This document shows positions 22,077 through 28,689 of a stretch of DNA of 28,689 bases, piece after piece; within the stretch, counting starts at the first letter, position 1; each line of letters starts with the position of its first letter. This stretch comes from Clostridiales bacterium. Lineage in GTDB: Bacteria; Bacillota; Clostridia; Christensenellales; Aristaeellaceae. Under the pieces are notes generated by a model that saw only the letters and a list, made by a program, of their open reading frames with translations, was not told the DNA's origin and did not search any database. The DNA lies in contig SFHU01000025.1 in NCBI GenBank assembly GCA_004555535.1, positions 1 to 28,689 on the forward strand. The letters are read 5' to 3'. The translations under genes were made by a program, and so were the position numbers.

Positions 22077-23579
22077 ATGTCCAGGTATGTCATCGCATTG
22101 GATCAGGGGACGACGAGCTCGCGGGCGGTGATCTTTGATGAACAGGCCAATGTCATCGCCATGAAGAGCTATGAGTTCGAGCAGATCTATCCGCAGCCGG
22201 GCTGGGTGGAGCATGACCCCATGGCCATCCTCAACACGCAGGTGGACGCCCTGCGCGAGGCTGTGCGCATCAGCGGCATTCCCGTTGGGGACATTGCCGC
22301 CATCGGCATCACCAACCAGAGGGAAACGACGCTGCTCTGGGACAGGAAAACGGGCCAGCCAATGCACAATGCGATCGTCTGGCAGTGCCGAAGGACGGCG
22401 CCCATCGTAAAGCGGCTGTGCGACGAGGGACTTGAGGAGCACATCCGGGAGACGACCGGCCTTGTGCCCGACGCGTATTTTTCCGGCACCAAGCTCAGCT
22501 GGCTGCTGGACAAGCTCGATCTGCATGACAGGGCGGAGCGCGGAGAGCTCTGCTTTGGCACGGTGGACAGCTTCCTGGTCTGGAATCTCGTCTCCGGCAG
22601 GCCCCATGTGACCGACGCGACGAACGCCAGCCGCACGATGCTCTTTGACATCAGCAGGAACGACTGGGATGATACGATGCTCAGCGCGTTGCGGATTCCG
22701 CGCGCGATTCTGCCGCAGGTGGTCGATTCCTCCGGCGTCATCGGCATGCTCGATCCGGAAATCCTGGGCCGGGCGATTCCGGTCGCGGCGCTCGCCGGCG
22801 ACCAGCACAGCGCGCTCTTCGGTCAGGGCTGCTTTGATCCCGGCATGATGAAGAACACATACGGGACGGGTTGCTTCCTGCTGATGAACACGGGCGACGA
22901 GCTCACCCGGAGCAAGAACGGTCTGGTGTCGACGATCGCCTGGCGGATCGGCGGCAAATGCACCTATGCGCTGGAGGGCAGCGTCTTTGTCGGCGGCGCG
23001 GCGGTGCAATGGCTGAGAGACGAGATGAAGCTGGTCGAGCGCGCATCGGAAACGGAGACGATCGCGCGCTCGGTCAAGGACTCTGGCGGGGTGTATATGG
23101 TGCCCTCGTTCACGGGCTTGGGCGCGCCGTACTGGGACATGTACAGCCGCGGCACGATCATCGGCATCACGCGCGGAACGGGGCGCGCCCACATTATCCG
23201 CGCCGTGCTCGAATCGATCGCCTATCAGTCGGCCGATCTCGTCATGGCGATGGCGTCCGACTGCGGACGTCAGCCCGCCGAGATGCGCGTGGACGGCGGA
23301 GCGAGCGCGAACCAGTTCCTGATGCAGTTCCAGGCGGACATCCTCGGCTGCCGCGTCATCCGTCCCGCTGTGATTGAGACGACGGCGCTGGGCGTGGCGA
23401 TGATGGCCGGTCTCGCCGTCGGCCTGTATGAGGACATGGATGCGCTGCGCAAGATCTGGAAGAAGGATCTGAGGCTGACGCCGCAGATGGAGGAATCGGA
23501 CCGTCAGGCGGCGCTCAGGGGCTGGCATCGTGCTGTGAAGCGCAGCCTGCGCTGGGCGGACGACGAGGCGGAGGACTGA
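22077..23579 (+). CDS. glpK: Glycerol kinase
   Basis: A 500-residue FGGY-family sugar kinase of standard GlpK length. It starts with the phosphate-binding YVIALDQGTTSSRAVIFD, has GWVEHDP, the GlpK signature ITNQRETTLLWDRKTGQPMHNAIVWQCRR, the regulatory/substrate region DAYFSGTKLSWLLD, AGDQHSALFGQGCF, KNTYGTGCFLLMNTG and MRVDGGASANQFLMQFQADIL. It phosphorylates glycerol to glycerol 3-phosphate. TAAGGAGG precedes ATG 22077. No glpF, glpD or glpO lies beside it, so its pathway partners must be elsewhere. Confidence 0.97.
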   Translation: MSRYVIALDQGTTSSRAVIFDEQANVIAMKSYEFEQIYPQPGWVEHDPMAILNTQVDALREAVRISGIPVGDIAAIGITNQRETTLLWDRKTGQPMHNAIVWQCRRTAPIVKRLCDEGLEEHIRETTGLVPDAYFSGTKLSWLLDKLDLHDRAERGELCFGTVDSFLVWNLVSGRPHVTDATNASRTMLFDISRNDWDDTMLSALRIPRAILPQVVDSSGVIGMLDPEILGRAIPVAALAGDQHSALFGQGCFDPGMMKNTYGTGCFLLMNTGDELTRSKNGLVSTIAWRIGGKCTYALEGSVFVGGAAVQWLRDEMKLVERASETETIARSVKDSGGVYMVPSFTGLGAPYWDMYSRGTIIGITRGTGRAHIIRAVLESIAYQSADLVMAMASDCGRQPAEMRVDGGASANQFLMQFQADILGCRVIRPAVIETTALGVAMMAGLAVGLYEDMDALRKIWKKDLRLTPQMEESDRQAALRGWHRAVKRSLRWADDEAED

Positions 23580-23616
23580 CGCAGCAGCCGGATCAGAAGA
23601 GGGGGAGGCGTGAGCC

Positions 23617-24372
23617 ATGCGGACAGAGGAGGAGGCGACGCTCATCCGCCCGGGTGAGCGGCTGGACGATTTGCAGCGCGCGGGGCTGCGCATCCTGCAA
23701 AGGCAGGACGGCTTCCGCTTCGGCACGGATGCCGTCCTGCTGGCCGATTTCGCGACGCCCAAAAAGGGCGAGCGCATCTGCGACATGGGAACGGGCACCG
23801 GTGTGCTGCCGCTGCTCATGGCGGCCAGGAGCGAGGAAACGATGTTTGACGCCTTCGAGCTTCAGCCGGAGGTCGCCGATATGGCATCGCGGAGTGTGCG
23901 GATCAACGGTCTGGGCGACCGGATCCGCGTGTACAACGCGGACTGCCGAGAGGCCGCCGCGATCATCGGACACGAGGTCTGTCACCTGGTCGTGACCAAT
24001 CCGCCTTACACGGCCCGGGGAGCCGGGCTGGTCAGCCCGGCGCAGACGCGCGCCCTCTCGCGCAGCGGCGAGGATTGCTCTTTGGAGGAATGGATGGCCG
24101 CCTGCGGGCGCGTGCTGCGCAATGGAGGCAGGCTCTGCTGCGTCTTCCCGGCGGCGCGCCTTTTGCAGCTGTGCGACGCGATGCGCGGCGCGAGGCTCGA
24201 GCCCAAGCGGCTTCGTCTTGTCGCGGCCCATGCGGACAGCGCGCCCAAGCTGGTGTTGCTGGAGGCGCTCAAGGGCGGGCGGCCGGGTCTGCATATCCTG
24301 CCGATGCTGCTGACCCATACGTCTGACGGCGGATTCACGCAGGAGATGCGGCGCATCTATGGCGAGCTCTGA
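23617..24372 (+). CDS. TrmN6-like class I SAM-dependent methyltransferase
   Basis: A 251-residue Rossmann-fold methyltransferase resembling tRNA1(Val) (adenine37-N6)-methyltransferase and the Bacillus YabB family. It has FRFGTDAVLLADF near residue 33, the SAM-binding DMGTGTGVLP, an FELQPEVADMASRSVRINGL acidic loop and the N6-adenine catalytic VVTNPPY (about residues 125-131). The NPPY motif indicates methylation of an exocyclic amino group. The substrate is inferred from family resemblance. GGGGGAGG at 23601-23608 precedes ATG 23617. It probably shares a transcript with glpK (37-base gap). Confidence 0.88.
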   Translation: MRTEEEATLIRPGERLDDLQRAGLRILQRQDGFRFGTDAVLLADFATPKKGERICDMGTGTGVLPLLMAARSEETMFDAFELQPEVADMASRSVRINGLGDRIRVYNADCREAAAIIGHEVCHLVVTNPPYTARGAGLVSPAQTRALSRSGEDCSLEEWMAACGRVLRNGGRLCCVFPAARLLQLCDAMRGARLEPKRLRLVAAHADSAPKLVLLEALKGGRPGLHILPMLLTHTSDGGFTQEMRRIYGEL

Positions 24373-24386
24373 CGCGCGTCAAGGGC

Positions 24387-25208
24387 TCACAGGCGGAATG
24401 CCCGGCGGTTCTCCTGCCGGCACAGCAGCGCCAGCACAAAGGCCAGCAGGCAGGAAAGCAGCGTGAGCAGCGAACCGCTGACCAGATAGAGCAGCAGCAG
24501 CAGGAAGGCGCAGAGGAGATACCTCTGCAGCTTGGCCGGGGAGAGAGCCAGCGCGCGGATTCGCGAGAAGGAGAAGGGCACGCGAGCCCGGCGGGCGTGG
24601 GCGGCGATTTCCTCGTCGGTCGCCGGGTGCAGGCGACCTGCCAGGGACGCCAGCTGCCGGCCATTGATGAGCCGGACAGGGGGATCCATCCATTCCGCCG
24701 CCCGGCCTGCTGTCGGCGAGAAGCCCCCCGTGGAAACGAGCGCGCATTTGTCGGCATTTGCTTCTACGCGCGCCCGGTGCGCCGCGAGCACGTCGCCCTC
24801 CGAGGCGGAAGAGCCCTGCAAGCACTGCGCGCAGCGGATCAGCCATGTCTCGCCCTCGTAGCGCATGCACGCGCCGTCCAGCGTCTGTGCGCTGAGCACG
24901 TCCGCGAGCAGCGCGCAGACGGTTTCCGCGGCGCGTGCGGCGGGCATAAGCAGCAGCTCATCCAGCACAATCGCGCCGCCGATGCGCTCGCGCAGCAGCC
25001 TGTCGCGCAGGGACAGCGTGCGCCGCTCAAAGAGCGCCAGCGTCAGCAGCACGAGGACAAACAGGGATGCTCCCGCCAGCAGGCTGGCCAGGGACGTGCG
25101 CCAGAGCCTGTAAAAAAACAGCACGCACAGCAGCAGGAGCACCACGCACAGCGCCGCTCTGTCCAGCAGCGTGGCGACGCGGTTTTTCGAGTCAAAGGGA
25201 GAGGTCAT
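24387..25208 (-). CDS. Membrane protein with degenerate Mrr-like nuclease domain
   Basis: A 273-residue protein with two N-terminal helices (about 20-33 and 40-60), a cytoplasmic domain (about 65-210) and two C-terminal helices (about 229-262). The segment DKCALVSTGGFSPTAGRAAEWMDPPVRLINGRQLASLAG (153-191) resembles the end of Mrr-type restriction endonuclease domains (TxGxFxxxAxxxA...xLIDGxxL). The usual catalytic QxK position reads CAQCLQ (127-131) and lacks the lysine, so nuclease activity is doubtful. The ATG at 25208 follows AAAGGGG. The gene converges on the methyltransferase with only 14 bases between. Nothing else from a restriction system is nearby. Confidence 0.7.
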   Translation of the reverse strand: MTSPFDSKNRVATLLDRAALCVVLLLLCVLFFYRLWRTSLASLLAGASLFVLVLLTLALFERRTLSLRDRLLRERIGGAIVLDELLLMPAARAAETVCALLADVLSAQTLDGACMRYEGETWLIRCAQCLQGSSASEGDVLAAHRARVEANADKCALVSTGGFSPTAGRAAEWMDPPVRLINGRQLASLAGRLHPATDEEIAAHARRARVPFSFSRIRALALSPAKLQRYLLCAFLLLLLYLVSGSLLTLLSCLLAFVLALLCRQENRRAFRL

Positions 25209-25283
25209 CGCGTTTGTCCCCTTTCGTCTCCTTTTGGATGATCTTTCCCGGTTTTTTGAAAATGTATTCCTTTTCCTCTTTCG

Positions 25284-25307
25284 GAACAGCGGGTTATTTG
25301 ATATAAT
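25284..25307 (+). promoter_or_regulatory. Extended -10 promoter for the nadD-yqeK operon
   Basis: TGATATAAT at 25299-25307 is a perfect extended -10. No good -35 is seen (TTCGGA around 25280-25285 at best). Transcription would start near 25314, giving a leader of about 80 bases that includes a CTGCCC/GGGCAG hairpin around 25352-25367. Confidence 0.7.
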
Positions 25308-25392
25308 ATGATGTCGTGCGCGCATCATGCAGGGAATGCGTCTGCCCTTCCGGGCAGTCTGTGTGTGAAAGCGGGCACAGGGAAGGAAAGGA

Positions 25393-26577
25393 ATGGGGCG
25401 GATGGAGAAAATCGGTCTTCTGGGCGGGAGCTTCAATCCCGTTCATGACGGACATCTGCACCTGGCCAGGGCGGCGCTTGACAGCGGACGCGTCGATCGG
25501 GTGATGTTTGTGCCCACGGGCAATCCGCCGCACAAGCACGAGGAGCTGGCTGACAAGCAATGCCGTTATGAGATGGTGGAGCTTGCGCTGGCGGGCGAGC
25601 CGGATATGGAGGCTTCCCGCGAGGAAATCGACCGTCCGGGCGTGATCTACACGGTGGACACGCTGCACCGCCTGAGGGAGAAGATGCCGCAAAACGAGCT
25701 GATCTATCTGATCGGCGCGGATACGCTGCGGCAGCTGGAGACCTGGCGGCGGATTGACGAGGTCATCACGCTGTGTGGTTTTCTTGTGATGAAGCGCCCC
25801 GGCGAGGATGAAGCCGGAATGGAAATCCTTGCGCAGCACTGGCGGGCCCGGGGAGCGCGGATTGACTTCCTGACCGCTGAGAAGATGGACATCTCCTCGA
25901 CGCGGATCCGGGAGGAGGCCGCAAAGGGCGAGCCGCTGACGGATGAGGTGCCGCTGCTGGTGGAAGGATATATCCGCTCCCATGGATTATATGGATCGAA
26001 TCAGGGTGATGGAAGCTCGATGAAACGCGACAAGATGATCTACAAGCTGAAAAAGACGCTGGACGCCCAGCGCTTTGAGCATACGCTCGGCGTGGAGGAG
26101 ACCGCGCGCAAGATGGCGCTCATGTTCGGGGCAGATGTGGAAAAGGCCTCGCTTGCGGGACTGCTGCACGACTGCGCGAAGTGCATGACGCTGGCGCAGA
26201 TGGTCAAGGCGGCGCGGCACCTGCCGCTCGATCCCGTGATGAAGGAGTCGAAGGCGCTGATGCACGCTGTCGCCGGCATGTGTATCGCGCAGACGGTGTA
26301 TGGCGTCACGGACCCGGAGGTGCTCGGCGCCATCCGCTGGCACACGACCGGGCGCCCGGGCATGACCCAGCTGGAAAAGATCATCTATCTCGCCGACGTG
26401 ATCGAGCCGAACAGGAAGCCCTATCCCGGGCTGGAGGAGCTCCGGGAGGCCTGCTTGACCGATCTGGATGAGGCGCTGCTCATGGCGCTGCGCATGAGCC
26501 TTGAGCATGTTCGTCAGCAGGGCAAGACGCTGCATTCCGACACGATGGCCGCGCTGGCCTACTATGAGCTGGAATGA
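25393..26577 (+). CDS. nadD: NadD-YqeK fusion: nicotinate-nucleotide adenylyltransferase / HD-domain Ap4A hydrolase
   Basis: One open frame of 394 residues. Residues 1-200 are NadD: GLLGGSFNPVHDGH (8-21), PTGNPPHK, YLIGADTL and the C-terminal ISSTRIREE (168-174); it adenylates nicotinate mononucleotide to NaAD. Residues about 210-394 are a YqeK-type HD domain: first histidine His230 (FEHTLGV), His259-Asp260 in LLHDCAK, later IRWHTTGR and IIYLADVIEPNR. YqeK homologues hydrolyse Ap4A symmetrically. In B. subtilis these are two adjacent genes. The joint (YGSNQGDGSS) is short. An internal ATG at 26020 with a GGAAG nearby could give a separate YqeK, so both a fusion and dual products are possible. 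Confidence 0.9.
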   Translation: MGRMEKIGLLGGSFNPVHDGHLHLARAALDSGRVDRVMFVPTGNPPHKHEELADKQCRYEMVELALAGEPDMEASREEIDRPGVIYTVDTLHRLREKMPQNELIYLIGADTLRQLETWRRIDEVITLCGFLVMKRPGEDEAGMEILAQHWRARGARIDFLTAEKMDISSTRIREEAAKGEPLTDEVPLLVEGYIRSHGLYGSNQGDGSSMKRDKMIYKLKKTLDAQRFEHTLGVEETARKMALMFGADVEKASLAGLLHDCAKCMTLAQMVKAARHLPLDPVMKESKALMHAVAGMCIAQTVYGVTDPEVLGAIRWHTTGRPGMTQLEKIIYLADVIEPNRKPYPGLEELREACLTDLDEALLMALRMSLEHVRQQGKTLHSDTMAALAYYELE

Positions 26578-26588
26578 GGACACAGGAA

Positions 26589-26638
26589 CGGGCGTCTGTG
26601 ATGCGGGCCGGCAAGGGGCCTGCGCGGACAAACGCCCG
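26589..26638 (+). other. Structured spacer between yqeK and rsfS
   Basis: CGGGCGT at 26589-26595 can pair with ACGCCCG at 26632-26638, and an inner hairpin forms from GCGGGCC (26603-26609) and GGCCTGC (about 26617-26623) with one G-U pair. No T tract follows. It occupies most of the 92-base gap and could affect mRNA stability. Confidence 0.35.
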
Positions 26639-26669
26639 GGGAACCGAAACCAAAACAGGAGGATAAACG

Positions 26670-27035
26670 ATGAACGCAAGCGAAATGGCTGTGCTCGCTG
26701 CAAAGGCGCTTGACGCAAAGCGCGCCAAGGATATCGTCGCGCTGAAGGTGGACGAAATGACGGTGATCACGGATTATATGGTGATCGCGACGGGCCGCTC
26801 CGTGCCGCAGGTGAAGGCGCTTTGCGAGCACGTGGAGGAGGAGCTCGCCAAGCACGACCTGTTCGCCAAACGCCGCGAGGGCCTGACCGAGGGCCGCTGG
26901 TGCGTGCTTGACTACGGCGACCTGATGGTGCACATTTTCCATGAGCAGGATCGCGAGTATTATCAGCTCGAGCGCCTCTGGTCTGACGGCACGAACGAGT
27001 TGAGCATCGATTACGACGAGCCTGAGAAGGCCTGA
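26670..27035 (+). CDS. rsfS: Ribosome silencing factor RsfS
   Basis: A 121-residue protein with the RsfS/YbeB/Iojap signature: ALDAKRAKDIVALKVDEMTVITDYMVIATGRSVPQVKAL, then EGLTEGRWCVLDYGDLMVHIFHEQDREYYQLERLWSD. RsfS binds ribosomal protein uL14 on the 50S subunit and blocks joining with the 30S in starved cells. AGGAGG precedes ATG 26670. The nadD-yqeK-rsfS order is conserved in Firmicutes and confirms the calls around it. Confidence 0.96.
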   Translation: MNASEMAVLAAKALDAKRAKDIVALKVDEMTVITDYMVIATGRSVPQVKALCEHVEEELAKHDLFAKRREGLTEGRWCVLDYGDLMVHIFHEQDREYYQLERLWSDGTNELSIDYDEPEKA

Positions 27036-27050
27036 TGGAGGAACGCGCAC

Positions 27051-27662
27051 ATGCCCAAAAGGAAGGATCTGCTTGTCATCGCGGCTGTCATCGCCGTTGC
27101 GGCCGTCTTGCTGGCGGTTTCCAGGCTCATGCCCAGGACAAAGCTGGAGGACAAGGTGGCGCAGGAGACGCTTGCGCCCGACGCAGTGACTTATCTGAAC
27201 GAGACTCCGACGCCGGAGGTGACGCCCGAGGCCTCCCCTGAGCCGGCGCAGAGCGAAGCGCCTGAGGCGACTGAAGCGCCTGAAGCGCCGGCTCAGACGG
27301 CGGCGCCGGAGGCGACCGGTGCGCAGGCGGAGAGTGCGGCGCAGGCCGCTGCGGGCCCCATGCCGCGCGCCCAGACCGCCGAGGTGAAGGGCTATGTCGT
27401 TTTGACCGTTGGCGGCCGCCAGTACGGCGATCCCATCCCGATGGACAGGGACAAGATCATCACCATCCAGCAGGAGGACGGCAAGGTCAACAAGATCCAT
27501 ATTACGCCAGAGAAGGTGTACATGGAGAGCTCCACCTGTGAAAACCAGGACTGCGTGGGGCAGGGCGAGGTCTCTCTCGACAATTATCAGACAAGGATTC
27601 TGAGTACGTTTGTCATCTGCCTGCCCAATGAGGTGACGATTGAGCTGTTTCCCGTCGAGTGA
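27051..27662 (+). CDS. NusG domain II-containing membrane-anchored protein
   Basis: A 203-residue protein with an N-terminal membrane anchor (residues 7-24), an Ala/Pro/Glu-rich linker (about 50-105, TPTPEVTPEASPEPAQSEAPEATEAPE) and a C-terminal NusG_II domain (about 110-203) with VVLTVGGRQYGDPIPMDRDKIITI, then the family motif MESSTCENQDCVGQGEVS and a final ICLPNEVTIEL. In other Firmicutes such proteins are encoded next to Gx-transporter and ApbE or Rnf genes; their function is unknown. The two cysteines may form a disulfide outside the cell. GGAGG precedes ATG 27051, 15 bases after rsfS. Confidence 0.85.
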   Translation: MPKRKDLLVIAAVIAVAAVLLAVSRLMPRTKLEDKVAQETLAPDAVTYLNETPTPEVTPEASPEPAQSEAPEATEAPEAPAQTAAPEATGAQAESAAQAAAGPMPRAQTAEVKGYVVLTVGGRQYGDPIPMDRDKIITIQQEDGKVNKIHITPEKVYMESSTCENQDCVGQGEVSLDNYQTRILSTFVICLPNEVTIELFPVE

Positions 27663-27690
27663 CGGATGAACCAGGAAGGAAGACGAATTC

Positions 27691-28197
27691 ATGCGCAATG
27701 GAAGCGCTTCAAGGGTGGCCCTGTCGGGGCTGCTGACCAGCCTGATGCTGGTGTTCGGTCTGATTGAGCGGCAGTTTCCGCTGCCGATCCCTGTGCCGGG
27801 AATCAAGCTGGGCCTGGCCAATTCTGTGCTGCTTTACAGCCTGTACATGCTCGGCATCCGCCAGTCGATTGTGCTGATGCTGCTCAAGGCGCTGCTCAGT
27901 TGGCTGATCTACATGAACATGTCCGCGATGCTCTATTCGCTCGCGGGCGGCGTGCTCTCCCTGCTTGCCATGATCCTGATCATGCGCGTCAAGGGCGTCA
28001 GCGTTATCGGCGTCAGCGCGATCGGCGCGGTGTTCTTCAACGTCGGCCAGATCCTCATGGCGGTCGTCATTCTGAATACCCCGCAGCTGATCGTTACCTA
28101 TCTGCCGGTGCTGATGATTTCCGGCGTGCTGACGGGTATCCTGACGGGTATCATCGCCCGCATGGTCATGAAGCATCTGAAGACGCTCAAGCGCTGA
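27691..28197 (+). CDS. Gx transporter family membrane protein (formerly heptaprenyl diphosphate synthase component I)
   Basis: A 168-residue protein with five or six membrane helices. It opens VALSGLLTSLMLVFGLIERQFPLPIPVPGIKLGLANSVLLYSLYMLGIRQSI, the family's characteristic stretch with PxPGxKLGLAN, and later has FFNVGQILMAVVI and SGVLTGILTGIIARMV. The fold resembles S components of ECF transporters. The older heptaprenyl diphosphate synthase name is a misnomer inherited from small-subunit similarity. GGAAGGAAG precedes ATG 27691. Its pairing with the NusG_II gene is common in Clostridia. Confidence 0.85.
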   Translation: MRNGSASRVALSGLLTSLMLVFGLIERQFPLPIPVPGIKLGLANSVLLYSLYMLGIRQSIVLMLLKALLSWLIYMNMSAMLYSLAGGVLSLLAMILIMRVKGVSVIGVSAIGAVFFNVGQILMAVVILNTPQLIVTYLPVLMISGVLTGILTGIIARMVMKHLKTLKR

Positions 28198-28245
28198 ACC
28201 GCGGAGGCCGCAGGAAACGTTCCCCCGGTTCCTAAAGCAAGAAGA

Positions 28246-28288
28246 AACACCCCGCAGACATCCGGGAGATGGATGACTGCGGGGTGTT
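28246..28288 (-). terminator. Terminator of the DegV gene (long imperfect hairpin)
   Basis: AACACCCCGCAG at 28246-28257 pairs with CTGCGGGGTGTT at 28277-28288. Inside, after a single A/A mismatch, CATCC pairs with GGATG around GGGAGAT. On the minus strand the hairpin is followed by TTTCTTCTTGCTTT, so it terminates the leftward DegV gene. On the + strand no T run follows, although it may block readthrough from the Gx-transporter gene. Confidence 0.8.
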
Positions 28289-28304
28289 GGCGTATCCAAG
28301 GCGC

Positions 28305-28689
28305 TCAGTCGGCGGTCACGTAGGCGATGCCGAAGGCGGAGGGACCCAGATGTGTGCCGATGGTCGGGCCGACGGGCATGGCGAGCGCCATGTCGCAGGA
28401 GAAGCCGGCCTGGTTCAGCTTGCGGATGAAGGCTACGCAGTTGTCGGGCGTGTGCGTGTACAGCGGCAGCACCGGGCAGGTGGGATCCGCGGGGCGCTCG
28501 AGCACGAGCCTGATCAGCGCATCGGTCGCGCGGTGCAGGCCCATGCCCTTGCCGGCGAGCGTGATCAGGCCTTCCTGCGTGAGCGTGACCAGCGGCTTGA
28601 GCTGCACGAGCGAGCCGAGGTTGGCCGCGGCCCTGGGAATGCGCCCGCCGCGCGCGAGGTTGTCCAGCGTGTTGAGGCAGCCGAGCACG
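28305..28689 (-). CDS. DegV family protein, C-terminal part
   Basis: The last 127 or more codons of a leftward gene that runs off the window end. The segment LNTLDNLARGGRIPRAAANLGSLVQLKPLVTLTQEGLITLAGKGMGLHRATDALIRLVLE is the DegV fold's lid region following the usual L-x-x-L-x-x-G-G-R-I motif, and the end MPVGPTIGTHLGPSAFGIAYVT is the typical DegV C-terminus (the IGxHxGPGA-like motif, here IGTHLGPSA). DegV proteins bind fatty acids; related FakB proteins present them to the FakA kinase. No fakA is seen here. Confidence 0.9.
   Translation of the reverse strand, partial: VLGCLNTLDNLARGGRIPRAAANLGSLVQLKPLVTLTQEGLITLAGKGMGLHRATDALIRLVLERPADPTCPVLPLYTHTPDNCVAFIRKLNQAGFSCDMALAMPVGPTIGTHLGPSAFGIAYVTAD

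Noticed and set aside
19634..22093. Very long leftward open frame opposite the beta-propeller gene
   Set aside because: High G+C leaves few stops on the antisense strand. The product is His/Arg/Asp-rich shadow sequence, while the forward strand has promoter, Shine-Dalgarno and a coherent protein.

Overview
The window is a GC-rich chromosomal segment from an endospore-forming Firmicute of the class Clostridia. The spoIIIA sporulation operon, the strong purine-rich Shine-Dalgarno sites, frequent GTG/TTG starts and a nusB-folD-xseAB-ispA-dxs-tlyA-argR-recN gene order close to that of Bacillus subtilis all point there. The high G+C and the protein style would fit a Christensenellales-like gut lineage, but the genus cannot be fixed from this sequence.

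Layout. (1) 1-3562: spoIIIAB to spoIIIAH, the mother-cell half of the feeding-tube channel between mother cell and forespore, with unusually short SpoIIIAF and SpoIIIAG. (2) 3532-5233: a sigma-A-like promoter and a three-gene envelope module (Asp23/YqhY, AmaP, DUF2273). (3) 5273-10303: nusB, a TsaD/Kae1-like paralogue, folD, xseA, xseB, ispA and a YuiD-type (divergent PAP2) membrane protein, mostly overlapping or tightly spaced. (4) 10304-10980: about 680 bases without a protein gene, framed by an extended -10 promoter and an intrinsic terminator. Size, position and the next gene identify this as OLE RNA (ornate, large, extremophilic), followed by oapA, which encodes its membrane partner. (5) 11587-17453: dxs, tlyA, nadK, argR, recN, closed by a strong bidirectional terminator. 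(6) 17544-22009: an accessory envelope region with a leftward VanW-domain protein, two small orphan genes that overlap tail to tail, and a bitopic beta-propeller protein with Gln- and Thr-Pro-rich repeats. (7) 22077-25208: glpK, a TrmN6-like methyltransferase, and a leftward membrane protein with a degenerate Mrr-like nuclease domain. (8) 25393-28197: nadD fused to yqeK, then rsfS, a NusG-II-domain protein and a Gx-transporter-type membrane protein. (9) 28305-28689: the C-terminal part of a leftward DegV-family gene.

How the parts work together. The central block joins isoprenoid precursor supply (dxs, ispA, possibly the PAP2-like protein) with DNA repair and one-carbon genes (xseAB, recN, folD), with the OLE RNA/OapA ribonucleoprotein in the middle. 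This is the setting in which OLE is known in other Firmicutes. The most notable observations are the OLE locus, the NadD-YqeK fusion, the reduced SpoIIIAF/SpoIIIAG ring proteins, the degenerate Mrr-like membrane protein and the pair of overlapping orphan genes.
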